Source: Aldehydirespirator sp965220485
GTDB lineage: Bacteria > Actinomycetota > Acidimicrobiia > Acidimicrobiales > Aldehydirespiratoraceae
Direction of reading: 5' to 3'
Length of the DNA stretch: 64,000 nucleotides
Assembly (NCBI GenBank): GCA_965220485.1
Contig: OZ244832.1
Location: 186,001 to 250,000, forward strand
Positions within the stretch are counted from its first letter, which is position 1, and each line of letters opens with the position of its first letter. A model generated the notes under the pieces. That model was given only the letters and a program-made list of their open reading frames with translations. It did not search any database and was not told where the DNA came from. Shown piece after piece: positions 25,995 to 34,308 of the stretch. The position numbers were made by a program, and so were the translations under genes.

Positions 25995-26726
25995 TTGAAA
26001 TACGCTCCCGTAGCCTTCGTCGCGCCTATTGCGCTCGCCGCATCCGTCATCGTGTGGGCCGCGCTCGCCCTCGCCAATGTCTCGCCGCTTGTGGCCATCG
26101 CGCCGGCCGCAGCCGCAGGCCTGCTAATCGCAACCCTGTTCTGGTCGAGGGCGTCTCAGTCGGCCCTCCGGGCCCTTCGGGCTCGGCCGCTCGCGCCGGG
26201 TGACCATCCGAGGCTGGAGAACCTCATCGAGGGGTTGTGCACGACCCACGGATTCGACAGGCCTTCCGTACATGTGGTTGAGACTCCTGCCATCAATGCA
26301 GCGTCCGTCGGGCTGAGGCGGACTCCGGCACATCTGGTGGTGACCCGCGGGGCGCTGTCCAGCCTCGACCGGCTGGAGCTTGAGGCCGTAGTAGCCCGCC
26401 AGCTCTGCGAGATGAGGCGGGGGGTCGCCCGCTCCACGGTGTTGGCCAGCATCTCCAGAATCCCCGGCGCGGGGCCGTTCACCGCGCGTCTCTGGTCGCG
26501 GTCCGGTGGCTTCAACACCGCCACCGAGATCGACGTCGAGGCGGCCCGCCTCATCAGCTTTCCTCCGGCGCTCGCATCGGCCCTGAAGAAGGCCGCGGAC
26601 GGGCCAAGTCCGGAAGCTTCGGGCGCAGTAGCTCACTTGTGGCTGGTCGCACCGCAGCAAGCTGCATCCGGATCCCAAGCGAGATCCTCCACGATCCAGC
26701 GGATCGACGTGCTGGAGGAGATCTGA
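25995..26726 (+). CDS. M48-like membrane protein lacking the HExxH zinc motif
   Basis: The 243-aa protein has two N-terminal hydrophobic helices and then the layout of HtpX/M48 peptidases: PRLENLIEGLCTTHGFDRPSV, AINAASVGL, HLVVTRGAL and LDRLELEAVVARQLCE. At the catalytic helix the expected HE(L/A)AH is replaced by RQLCE. It therefore lacks the zinc-binding histidines and should be inactive as a protease. The TTG start at 25995 is the first in-frame codon. It follows pimA and may be part of envelope maintenance. Confidence 0.6.
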   Translation: MKYAPVAFVAPIALAASVIVWAALALANVSPLVAIAPAAAAGLLIATLFWSRASQSALRALRARPLAPGDHPRLENLIEGLCTTHGFDRPSVHVVETPAINAASVGLRRTPAHLVVTRGALSSLDRLELEAVVARQLCEMRRGVARSTVLASISRIPGAGPFTARLWSRSGGFNTATEIDVEAARLISFPPALASALKKAADGPSPEASGAVAHLWLVAPQQAASGSQARSSTIQRIDVLEEI

Positions 26727-26814
26727 TGGCAAGGCACCGGGGCGCGAACGCCTGGGGCATGGTCGGGGCACCAAGACACCTGGCCAGACCCTCATGAACG
26801 GAGGCCTATTCGCT

Positions 26815-27328
26815 CGGCTTCTGGCTTCCCGCTCTTGTTTGCTGCGCTCACGGGCCGCTCGGGCCACGGCCTCGCAAGCTCGGCTTCTGGCTTCCCGCTC
26901 TTGTTTGCTGCGCTCACGGGCCGCTCGGGCCACGGCCTCGCAAGCTCGGCTTCTGGCTTCCCGCTCTTGTTTGCTGCGCTCACGGGCCGCTCGGGCCACG
27001 GCCTCGCAAGCTCGGCTTCTGGCTTCCCGCTCTTGTTTGCTGCGCTCACGGGCCGCTCGGGCCACGGCCTCGCAAGCTCGGCTTCTGGCTTCCCGCTCTT
27101 GTTTGCTGCGCTCACGGGCCGCTCGGGCCACGGCCTCGCAAGCTCGGCTTCTGGCTTCCCGCTCTTGTTTGCTGCGCTCACGGGCCGCTCGGGCCACGGC
27201 CTCGCAAGCTTGTTTGCTCTCACGGGCCGCTCGGGCCACGGCCTCGCAAGCTCGGCTTCTGGCTTCCCGCTCTTGTTTGCTGCGCTCACGGGCCGCTCGG
27301 GCCACGGCCTCGCAAGCTCGGCCTCTAG
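26815..27328 (-). repeat. Dispersed repeat amplified as a 66-bp tandem array, about eight copies
   Basis: Six complete 66-bp units run from 26815, then one shortened unit (near 27211) and one final complete unit, ending CTCGGCCTCTAG. The period is a multiple of three and the unit lacks stop codons in several frames. Long but meaningless ORFs therefore cross it on both strands. It is the inverted orientation of the family. Confidence 0.95.
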
Positions 27329-28689
27329 GACGCTTGTTGGTCGCGCTTGCCCTCGTCACAGTGGTGGCAACGTTGACCGCGGCCTGTAACGGAGCCCAGC
27401 GCGGCACCGAGCCGACCGTGACCGGCACGAACATTGTGTCGGACTCTTCGTCGACGGATTCCGCCTCGACGACGGTTGATGCCGACGATCAGATCGAGAG
27501 CAACGACAGCACTCCTGACGGCACGGCATCAGGCGGTGATGGGGGCCCTACTTCCGAGGCGGTCGCAGACGGCGACATCACCGAGGCCGAGCCGGTAACC
27601 GTCGAGGAGAGTGCAATCGAAGACGCGGCAGTCGAAGGCGACCCTGGTCTTGACCTGGTCGTGACGGGCCCGATCGCTCCTCTCACGGGCCTGATTACCA
27701 CTGATCCCAGCCTGGCCCAGCGGCGAGCGTTGGCCGTGAAGGTGGGAAACGGCGACAGTCAGGACCGTCCCCAGGCCGGTCTAGCCGCCGCCGACATCGT
27801 CTACGAAGTGCTGGTGGAAGCGGCCAGGACCAGGTTCATCGCCGTGTTCTATTCCGAGATCCCCAGCCGGATCGGACCCGTCCGCTCGGTCCGGTCCAGC
27901 GATATCGGTATCCTCGATGATCTCGCCACGCCCTACCTGGCCTCGTCTGGCGCCAACAGCATCGTGCTGCAAGAGTTGCGCCAAGCCGCCCGGGCCGGAA
28001 CCCTGATCGATGTCGGGGGCGCGAGAATGTACGCGCCCTACGCGCGCGACCGTTCACGCTCAGCGCCGCACAACCTGTACTTCCATTATGAGAACCTTGC
28101 TGGAGGCGACCCTGACTCGCTGCCCGGTGGCCTGCCCGACGCGCCGCCCGCACCGCTGTTCGAGTACGGCTCGCCGAACCCGCCCGGCCTGCCCGACGCG
28201 ACCGGCGTGACCGTCACCTATCACAAGAGCTCGGGCAACGTGGTCTCCCATGTCTGGGACAACATCCTGGGCGGCTGGGTGCGCGTCCAGAGGGGCACGC
28301 TGCACACGACCGAGACCGACTTCGGGGTCGCTGAGATCGCGCCGGCCAATGTGGCGGTGGTGTGGATGCCCTATGGCACATCCGCGGCTGACCGGCGGTC
28401 CCCGCAGGCTCTTTCCTACGGCTCAGGCGAGGCGCTGGTACTCATCGCCGGGTCGGTCCACGAGGCGGTCTGGGAGCGCACGGAGGGCCAGATCGGCTTT
28501 CGCTTCTCGGACGCCGCCGGCAACCCGCTGAGCCTGTCGCCGGGATCCACCTGGCTGCTGCTGGCCAACACCAGCAGGCGCTGGCCGATGGCTGAGGCGA
28601 CGGTATTGACCGCTTCGGACGGCGACCGACTGCTGGCCGCGGCTCGGGCCGTCACCTCGACGGAAGGCAACGTCGTCAGCGCCTCCTAG
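27277..28689 (+). CDS. DUF3048 (YerB-like) lipoprotein, start uncertain
   Basis: The protein has a hydrophobic signal (LLVALALVTVVATLTAAC, lipobox TAAC) and an acidic Ser/Thr-rich linker of about 90 residues. Two DUF3048 halves follow (RRALAVKVGNG, DIVYEVLVEAARTRFIAVFY, IGPVRSVRSSD, then YHKSSGNVVSHVWD and the C-terminal domain). The family is a secreted protein of poorly known role. The longest frame begins at ATG 26794 and would add about 180 residues of translated repeat before the signal peptide, which is implausible. TTG 27277, or TTG 27334/27337 with AGGA upstream, fits a lipoprotein better. Confidence 0.75.
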   Translation: MLRSRAARATASQARPLGRLLVALALVTVVATLTAACNGAQRGTEPTVTGTNIVSDSSSTDSASTTVDADDQIESNDSTPDGTASGGDGGPTSEAVADGDITEAEPVTVEESAIEDAAVEGDPGLDLVVTGPIAPLTGLITTDPSLAQRRALAVKVGNGDSQDRPQAGLAAADIVYEVLVEAARTRFIAVFYSEIPSRIGPVRSVRSSDIGILDDLATPYLASSGANSIVLQELRQAARAGTLIDVGGARMYAPYARDRSRSAPHNLYFHYENLAGGDPDSLPGGLPDAPPAPLFEYGSPNPPGLPDATGVTVTYHKSSGNVVSHVWDNILGGWVRVQRGTLHTTETDFGVAEIAPANVAVVWMPYGTSAADRRSPQALSYGSGEALVLIAGSVHEAVWERTEGQIGFRFSDAAGNPLSLSPGSTWLLLANTSRRWPMAEATVLTASDGDRLLAAARAVTSTEGNVVSAS

Positions 28690-28797
28690 AGGCCGAGTTG
28701 CGAGGCCATGGCCCGAGCGGTCCGTGAGCGGAGCGAACAAGAGTGGAAGACGCGCCCGAGCGGTCCGTGAGCGGAGCGAACGAGAGCGGGGGAAGTA
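28690..28797 (+). repeat. Dispersed intergenic repeat, two degenerate core copies
   Basis: Two copies of CCCGAGCGGTCCGTGAGCGG lie back to back between the DUF3048 gene and pdxS. Both share GGTCC where other copies have GGCCC, so this pair probably arose by local duplication. Confidence 0.85.
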
Positions 28798-28799
28798 GG

Positions 28800-29747
28800 A
28801 TGGCGACCATGTCCGCCACCACCAATGCAAGCTCACCCTACGGCGGCACCGCCACAGGCCAGGGCCCATCAGCCACCGGCACCACGCTCGTGAAGCGGGG
28901 TCTGGCTGAGATGCTCAAGGGCGGAGTGATCATGGACGTCGTCACGCCCGAGCAGGCTCGGATCGCGGAGGACGCGGGAGCGGTGTCGGTAATGGCCCTC
29001 GAGCGGGTGCCTTCCGACATCCGGGCCCATGGGGGCGTGTCGCGGATGTCCGATCCCGAGATGATCCAGAAGGTCCAGGCGGCGGTGAGCATCCCGGTGA
29101 TGGCCAAGGCCCGGATCGGCCACTTCGCGGAGGCCCAGATCCTGCAGGCTCTCGGGGTGGACTACGTGGACGAGTCCGAGGTTCTCACGCCCGCCGACGA
29201 GGTCCACCACATCGACAAGTGGGCGTTCACGGTGCCGTTCGTGTGCGGTGCCACCAACCTGGGCGAGGCGCTGCGCCGCATCAGCGAGGGCGCCTGCATG
29301 ATCCGATCCAAGGGTGAGGCCGGCACCGGCAACATCGTCGAGGCCGTCCGCCACCTGAGGTCGATCGTCGGCGACATGCGCCGCATCGCGGCCGCAGGAG
29401 ACGAGGCCGAGTTGTTCGAGTGGGCCAAGCAACTGCAGGCCCCGCTGCCGCTGGTGCAGGAGATCGCCAAGGTGGGGTGGCTTCCGGTGCCGCTGTTCTG
29501 CGCGGGCGGCATCGCCACTCCGGCCGATGCCTCGCTGGTGATGCAACTCGGCGCCGAGGCGGCTTTCGTCGGGTCCGGAATCTTCAAGAGCTCCGATCCG
29601 CCCAAGATGGCCGCGGCCATCGTGGAGGCGGTTACTCACTTCCGCGATCCCGAGATCCTGTCCAAGATCAGCTCGGGGCTCGGCGAAGCCATGGCCGGCC
29701 TTGAGACTGCCGCCCTCGCCATCAAGATGGCCGAACGGGGTTGGTGA
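28800..29747 (+). CDS. pdxS: Pyridoxal 5'-phosphate synthase lyase subunit
   Basis: The 315-aa protein is PdxS throughout: KRGLAEMLKGGVIMDVVTPEQ split around the catalytic region, ALERVPSDIRAHGGVSRMSDP, AKARIGHFAEAQIL, EAGTGNIVEAVRH and GSGIFKSSDP. It condenses ribose 5-phosphate, glyceraldehyde 3-phosphate and ammonia into PLP with PdxT. ATG 28800 follows GGGGGAAG. The longer ORF from 28743 reads through the repeat. Confidence 0.96.
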   Translation: MATMSATTNASSPYGGTATGQGPSATGTTLVKRGLAEMLKGGVIMDVVTPEQARIAEDAGAVSVMALERVPSDIRAHGGVSRMSDPEMIQKVQAAVSIPVMAKARIGHFAEAQILQALGVDYVDESEVLTPADEVHHIDKWAFTVPFVCGATNLGEALRRISEGACMIRSKGEAGTGNIVEAVRHLRSIVGDMRRIAAAGDEAELFEWAKQLQAPLPLVQEIAKVGWLPVPLFCAGGIATPADASLVMQLGAEAAFVGSGIFKSSDPPKMAAAIVEAVTHFRDPEILSKISSGLGEAMAGLETAALAIKMAERGW

Positions 29748-30316
29748 CGCCGCGCGTCGGCGTGCTCGCCCTGCAGGGTGGGTTCGCCGCCCACGCCGCC
29801 ATCTTCCAGCGTCTCGGGGTCCGTGTCGACGAGGTCCGCACGGCGGAGCAGCTCGCCTCGGTGGACGCGCTGGTCATGCCCGGCGGTGAGTCGACCACCA
29901 TGTCGATGCTGCTCGATCGCTCGAGGCTGCTGGAGCCTCTCAGGGAGCGACTCGATGTTGGGATGGGGGTGCTGGGCACATGCGCGGGGATGATCCTGCT
30001 GGCTACCGAGGTGGTGGACGGGCGGGCTGACCAGCACGCCCTGGGTCTGGTGGACATCACCGTGCGGCGCAACGCGTACGGCACGCAGGTCGAGAGCTTC
30101 GAGGCCGATATCGAAGTCGAGGGTCTGGAGACGCCGTTCCATGCGGTGTTCATACGGGCTCCAGTGGTGGAGCGGATCGGACCCGCGGTGGAAGTGCTGG
30201 CCCGCCACGAGGATCGCCCGGTGCTGTGCCGGTCGGGCCCGGCCACCGTCGCGGCCTTCCATCCCGAGTTGTCGGGCGACGAGCGGCTCCACGCCCGCTT
30301 CCTGGCCGATCTGTAG
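29744..30316 (+). CDS. pdxT: Pyridoxal 5'-phosphate synthase glutaminase subunit
   Basis: This 190-aa class-I glutamine amidotransferase has GVLALQGGF, MPGGESTTM, the nucleophile in GTCAGMIL, and the His-Glu pair in FHPEL. It supplies ammonia to PdxS. GTG 29744 overlaps the pdxS stop (GTGA), so the two are translationally coupled. Confidence 0.95.
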   Translation: MTPRVGVLALQGGFAAHAAIFQRLGVRVDEVRTAEQLASVDALVMPGGESTTMSMLLDRSRLLEPLRERLDVGMGVLGTCAGMILLATEVVDGRADQHALGLVDITVRRNAYGTQVESFEADIEVEGLETPFHAVFIRAPVVERIGPAVEVLARHEDRPVLCRSGPATVAAFHPELSGDERLHARFLADL

Positions 30317-30395
30317 TAGAGGCAGAGCGTGCGAGGCCGTGGCCCGAGCGGCCCGTGAGCGCAGCGAACTAGAGCGGGAAGCTAGAGGCAGAGCG
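30317..30395 (+). repeat. Dispersed intergenic repeat, one copy
   Basis: The copy reads GCGAGGCCGTGGCCCGAGCG followed by GCCCGTGAGCGCAGCGAAC, and is bracketed by two AGAGGCAGAGCG sequences. It lies between pdxT and yebC. Confidence 0.85.
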
Positions 30396-30441
30396 CGGCG
30401 TCACATGCCCCGACGGGGCCTCGACTTGTAGCCTCTGGGCC

Positions 30442-31194
30442 GTGAGCGGCCATAGCAAGTGGGCGACGATCAAGCACCGCAAGGGCGCGGCCGACGCCAA
30501 GCGGGGCAAACTCTTCGCCAAGCTGATCAAGCAGGTCGAGGTGGCGGCCCGCCAGGGGGGCGGAGACCCGGACGCCAATCCCACGCTGCGGACCATGTAC
30601 CAGAAGGCCCGCGACAACTCAGTCCCGCTCGACACCATCGACCGCGCGGTCAAGCGGGGCACGGGCGAGCTCGAGGGCGTCAGCTACGAGTCGGTCACCT
30701 ACGAGGGGTACGCGCCGGGTGGAGTGGCGCTCTACATCGAGTGCCTCACCGACAACCGCAACCGCACCGGCAGCGAGGTGCGCAGCACCCTCACCCGCAA
30801 CGGCGGGTCGCTGGCCGAGCCTGGCTCGGTGGCCTGGCAGTTCGAGCGCAAGGGTGTCGTGCTCGTCCCGTCGTCGGCGGCCAGCGAGGACGACCTGATG
30901 ATGGTTGTGCTCGATGCCGGTGCCGAGGACCTGGCGGGCGAGGGCGACGTGTGGCGGGTCACCACCGAACCGGGCGACCTTAACGCGGTGCGGGATGCGC
31001 TGGCGGCAGCCGACGTCTCCTTCGAGAGCGCCGACCTCACCATGCTGCCTACCAGCACTGTGGCTGTGACCGAGCCCGGCGTCGCCCGCCAGGTGTTGAA
31101 GCTGATGGACCTCATCGATGATCTCGACGATGTGCAGGACGTACACAGCAACTTCGACATCGGCGACGAGTTCATGGAGGAGTTGGCCAGCTAG
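30442..31194 (+). CDS. yebC: YebC/PmpR family protein (DUF28)
   Basis: The 250-aa product starts with the invariant GHSKWATIKHRKGA and has KLIKQVEVAARQGG, YEGYAPGGVALYIECLTDNRNRT and GSVAWQFERKG. YebC proteins bind DNA or act on translation of proline stretches. The position before ruvCAB is conserved in many bacteria. GTG 30442 is preceded by TAGCCT (30429-30434, 7-nt gap). Confidence 0.94.
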   Translation: MSGHSKWATIKHRKGAADAKRGKLFAKLIKQVEVAARQGGGDPDANPTLRTMYQKARDNSVPLDTIDRAVKRGTGELEGVSYESVTYEGYAPGGVALYIECLTDNRNRTGSEVRSTLTRNGGSLAEPGSVAWQFERKGVVLVPSSAASEDDLMMVVLDAGAEDLAGEGDVWRVTTEPGDLNAVRDALAAADVSFESADLTMLPTSTVAVTEPGVARQVLKLMDLIDDLDDVQDVHSNFDIGDEFMEELAS

Positions 31195-31289
31195 CGGCCA
31201 CGGCCTCGCAAGCTCGGCCTCTGGTCTTCCGCTCTTGTTCGCTGCGCTCTCGGGCCGTTCGGGCCACGGCCTCGCAAGCTCGGCCTCTG
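31195..31289 (-). repeat. Dispersed intergenic repeat, inverted orientation
   Basis: GCCACGGCCTCGCAAGCTCG occurs twice around one degenerate core (CGCTCTTGTTCGCTGCGCTC). It starts just after the yebC stop and ends before ruvC. Confidence 0.85.
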
Positions 31290-31333
31290 AGCCATCCGCG
31301 ACCTCGACCGAGAGGGTCAATAGAGTCGCGCAC

Positions 31334-31855
31334 ATGTTCGTATTGGGCATCGATCCAGGGCTCTCCCGCTGCGGGTACGGCGCGGTTCGCCAGGCGCGCC
31401 GGCCGGTGGCCGAGGCCGCCGGGGTGCTGAGCACCCCCGCCGACATGGACCGAGCGTCGCGGCTGGCGGAGTTGCAGACCGACATCCGGGCGCTGATCGC
31501 AGAACTGCGGCCCGAAGTGGTGGCGGTGGAGAGGGTGCTGTTCCAGCGCAATGCGGCCACGGCCATGTCCGTGGGACAAGCCGTCGGTGTGGTGCTGGCG
31601 GAGTCGGCCGCGGCCGGCTGCGAGGTGGTGGAGTACTCGCCTAACGAGGTGAAGGAGGCGGTGGCGGGCTGGGGCGGTGCCGACAAGCAGGAGGTGGCCG
31701 AGATGGTGCGGGTTCTGCTCGGGCTCGGGGAGCTGCTGCGTCCCGCCGATGCCGCCGACGCGGTGGCCGTCGCGCTGTGTCATCTGGCGCGCATCGGACC
31801 GCCCGCCGCAGCGAGCCGGTCCCGGCGGGACGCCATCGGGAGCGGTGCCCGATGA
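31334..31855 (+). CDS. ruvC: Holliday junction endonuclease RuvC
   Basis: This 173-aa protein has the RuvC acidic residues: Asp7 in GIDPGLSRCGYG, Glu in VAVERVLFQRN and the DAADAVAVALCH pair near the C-terminus. It resolves Holliday junctions with RuvAB. ATG 31334 follows TAGAGT (31321-31326, 7-nt gap). The stop overlaps ruvA (ATGA). Confidence 0.95.
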   Translation: MFVLGIDPGLSRCGYGAVRQARRPVAEAAGVLSTPADMDRASRLAELQTDIRALIAELRPEVVAVERVLFQRNAATAMSVGQAVGVVLAESAAAGCEVVEYSPNEVKEAVAGWGGADKQEVAEMVRVLLGLGELLRPADAADAVAVALCHLARIGPPAAASRSRRDAIGSGAR

Positions 31856-32463
31856 TCGGATCCCTGCGGGGCGTGCTGCTGTCCCGGTCGCCCGACGCCG
31901 AGCTGGTGGTGGAGGTGTCCGGGGTCGGCTATCGGGTGGAGGCCACACCTAGGACGGCTGCCTCGGCTGGCGATCTGGGCTCGGAGGTGTTCGTCCACAT
32001 CAGTCACATCGTGCGCGAGGACGCACAGACGCTGTACGGCTTTCTGACGCTCGACGAGCGGCGGACCTTCGAGGCGCTGATCGGCGCTCACGGCGTGGGC
32101 CCGACCCTGGCGCTGTCGATCCTGGCCGTGCACCAGCCCGACATGCTGCGCCGGGCGGTGGCCGAAGACGATGTGGACATGCTGTGCCTGGTGCCGGGGG
32201 TGGGGCCCAAGACCGCGGTGCGGATGCTGGTCGAGCTCAAGTCGCGCCTCGACCTGCCCGAGGTGGAGGCGCCCCCCGGCGCAGAGGGGCCTGCCGCTGC
32301 TTCCGCGGCGCACGACGACGCCCGCACCGACGTTCGGGTCGCGCTCGACGGGCTGGGCTACGGCGCGGAGGAGATCAGAGGCGTGCTAGCCGTGCTGCCT
32401 GCAGGCGACGACGCCGGACCGCTGCTGCGCGAGGCGCTGCGGCGCCTGGCCGGTGCCGCCTGA
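31852..32463 (+). CDS. ruvA: Holliday junction DNA helicase subunit RuvA
   Basis: The 203-aa protein shows the RuvA N-terminal OB fold (MIGSLRGVLL, VVEVSGVGYRVE), two helix-hairpin-helix motifs (IGAHGVGPTLAL, VPGVGPKTAVRM) and the C-terminal RuvB-contacting domain (VALDGLGYGAEEIRGVL). It is coupled to ruvC by a 4-nt overlap. Confidence 0.95.
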   Translation: MIGSLRGVLLSRSPDAELVVEVSGVGYRVEATPRTAASAGDLGSEVFVHISHIVREDAQTLYGFLTLDERRTFEALIGAHGVGPTLALSILAVHQPDMLRRAVAEDDVDMLCLVPGVGPKTAVRMLVELKSRLDLPEVEAPPGAEGPAAASAAHDDARTDVRVALDGLGYGAEEIRGVLAVLPAGDDAGPLLREALRRLAGAA

Positions 32464-32609
32464 GAGGCCGAGCGGAAGGCAGCGATTGATGGGGAGACTT
32501 GGGAGACGTGGAGCGAGGCCGTGGCCCGAGCGGCCCGTGAGCGCAGCGAACAAGAGCGGGAAACACAATGCTTCACCGTGGGGGACGACACCCAACCGAG
32601 CGGCCTCTG
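32464..32609 (+). repeat. Dispersed intergenic repeat, full-length type
   Basis: It starts GAGGCCGAGCGGAAGGCAG right after ruvA, carries one core (CCCGAGCGGCCCGTGAGCGC) and ends CCGAGCGGCCTCTGA. The first and last 12 bp are close to inverted copies of each other. Confidence 0.88.
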
Positions 32610-32637
32610 ACCGGCGAAGCGCGTAGGGTCGTCGAGC

Positions 32638-33741
32638 ATGTCTCGCTCCGAGATGCTGGCTCGGCCTTCAAACGATGCCGCCGCAGCCGGCGCGGAGCCG
32701 CCGGAGGCTGACGCCGCAGAACTCTTGTCACCGGATCCGCTGCGCGGCGACCGTCTCGGCGAAGCCGCTCTCAGGCCCCGCAGCCTGGAGGAGTTCGTTG
32801 GCCAGAGTGAACTCAAAGGGCACCTCGATGTGTTGCTCGGCGCGGCTCGCAAGCGACGCGAGCCGGTCGATCATCTGCTGTTCGCCGGGCCGCCGGGCCT
32901 CGGCAAGACCACTCTGGCCTACATTGTGGCCAACGAGCTCGGCGCCCACCTCCAGACCACGTCGGGGCCGGCCCTCGAGCGGGCCGGGGACTTGGCGTCC
33001 ATGCTCACCAAGCTGGAGCCGGGTGATGTGCTTTTCATAGACGAGATCCACCGCCTGCCCCGGCCCGTCGAAGAGGTGCTCTACCCGGCCATGGAGGACT
33101 TCCACATCGACATCGTGCTCGGAAAGGGCCCCGCGGCCCGCTCCATCCCCCTGGGCTTGGCGCCGTTCACCCTGGTCGGTGCCACCACCCGCACCGGCCT
33201 GATCACCGGACCGCTGCGCGACCGCTTCGGGCTGGTGACCCGGCTCGACTTCTACACCGTCGATGACCTGGTATCGATCGTGGAGCGCACCGCGGGGATC
33301 CTCGACGTGGGCATCGACACCGACGGCGCCGTTGAGATCGCCCGGCGGGCCCGGGGCACGCCCCGCATCGCCAACCGCCTGCTGCGGCAGGTGCGGGACT
33401 TTTCTGAAGTGCACCGCGACGGAAGTGTCGACTCGACGGTCGCCACCGACGGCCTGACCTTCTTCGGAGTCGACGAGTTGGGGCTCGATCGGGCCTCCCG
33501 GGCCGTGCTGGAGGCCCTGTGCCGCAACTTCGGAGGCGGCCCCGTGGGGCTGTCCACTCTGGCCATCGCGGTCAGCGAGCCGACCGAGACCGTCGAAGAC
33601 GTCTACGAGCCGTACCTGATACAGCAGGGCCTGCTGATGCGCACGCCGAGGGGCAGGGTGGCCATGGCCGCGGCTTGGTCGCACCTTGGCTTGGAGGAGC
33701 CTCAGTCCGACCCGGACACCCAGCCGGGCCTGTTCGCCTGA
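32638..33741 (+). CDS. ruvB: Holliday junction branch-migration ATPase RuvB
   Basis: The 367-aa AAA+ protein has RPRSLEEFVGQ, Walker A GPPGLGKTT, Walker B LFIDEIHRL, sensor GATTRTGLITGPLRDRFG, and the C-terminal winged helix (GGPVGLSTLAIAV). The first ~38 residues are a nonconserved extension. ATG 32638 is preceded by TAGGGT (32624-32629, 8-nt gap). ruvB is separated from ruvA only by the repeat. Confidence 0.96.
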   Translation: MSRSEMLARPSNDAAAAGAEPPEADAAELLSPDPLRGDRLGEAALRPRSLEEFVGQSELKGHLDVLLGAARKRREPVDHLLFAGPPGLGKTTLAYIVANELGAHLQTTSGPALERAGDLASMLTKLEPGDVLFIDEIHRLPRPVEEVLYPAMEDFHIDIVLGKGPAARSIPLGLAPFTLVGATTRTGLITGPLRDRFGLVTRLDFYTVDDLVSIVERTAGILDVGIDTDGAVEIARRARGTPRIANRLLRQVRDFSEVHRDGSVDSTVATDGLTFFGVDELGLDRASRAVLEALCRNFGGGPVGLSTLAIAVSEPTETVEDVYEPYLIQQGLLMRTPRGRVAMAAAWSHLGLEEPQSDPDTQPGLFA

Positions 33742-33772
33742 ATGCTTGACCGCCCGACCGCCTCCCTCGACC

Positions 33773-33965
33773 ATGACGCGACCACGCCATCCGAGCAAGG
33801 AGATAGAAGCGGCGGTTCAGGAGATGGAGGCCGCTGGATGGGTCGTCCACCCTTCGACGGGCCGCAGCAGCCACGCTTGGGCATGAGCCGAATGCCCGCT
33901 CAGGCACTACGAATGAACTCTGTCCGTGTATCAGACGCCAGCCGTTGCGTACTACGAGGCACGTA
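33773..33965 (+). pseudogene. Degenerate HicA-like small toxin gene
   Basis: The frame encodes RPRHPSKEIEAAVQEMEAAG followed by WVVHPSTGRSSHAWA, which resembles the N-terminal half of a HicA-like dsRBD toxin family. It then meets a stop at 33884-33886. In-frame continuation shows CP, another stop, then SVYQTP, like the family's 'CP...S.(W/Y)STP' end. The downstream gene at 34012 would be its partner. Confidence 0.45.
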
Positions 33966-34011
33966 GGCTACGGTCCGCGGTCAAGCGCTGCGAACGCGGG
34001 AGCGAGACACC

Positions 34012-34281
34012 ATGAGCAGAGCAGCCCAGACACGGGAGCACGCCGTTGAAGAGCGCGGCACGAGCGTGCATCACTTCGAAGTCGAGACCGAGGGTGCCGA
34101 CCTGCTGGAATGGGAGATGATCGACGCCCTGTATGAGGCCGGCTGTTCCGATGCCACCATCCGGCACAGATCTATCGAGTTCGACCGTGAAGCCCCGACG
34201 CTTGCCGAAGCCATCGAGTCTGCCGTCAACGACGTCGGGCCGGTGCCCGGCTTGACAGTGAAGGGCGTGCGACACCGCTAG
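34012..34281 (+). CDS. Small protein, putative partner of the broken HicA-like gene
   Basis: The 89-aa protein contains HHFEVETEGADLLEWEMIDAL, YEAGCSDATIRHRSIEFDRE and AEAIESAVNDVG. This pattern is seen in small proteins encoded downstream of HicA-like toxins. GGGAGCGAG precedes ATG 34012. I recognise the arrangement rather than a named family; a stand-alone antitoxin left after toxin decay is one reading. Confidence 0.55.
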   Translation: MSRAAQTREHAVEERGTSVHHFEVETEGADLLEWEMIDALYEAGCSDATIRHRSIEFDREAPTLAEAIESAVNDVGPVPGLTVKGVRHR

Positions 34282-34308
34282 ACGCGCTCGGTCGGTGGTG
34301 AAGCCAGG

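Noticed and set aside
26815..27328. CRISPR array
   Set aside because: Units are contiguous and identical, with no unique spacers, and no cas genes are present.
26124..27434. 436-aa minus-strand repeat protein (EAVARAARERSKQERE units)
   Set aside because: It is a translation of the 66-bp DNA repeat, which is open in several frames. There is no conserved domain, and it also overlaps the M48-like gene.
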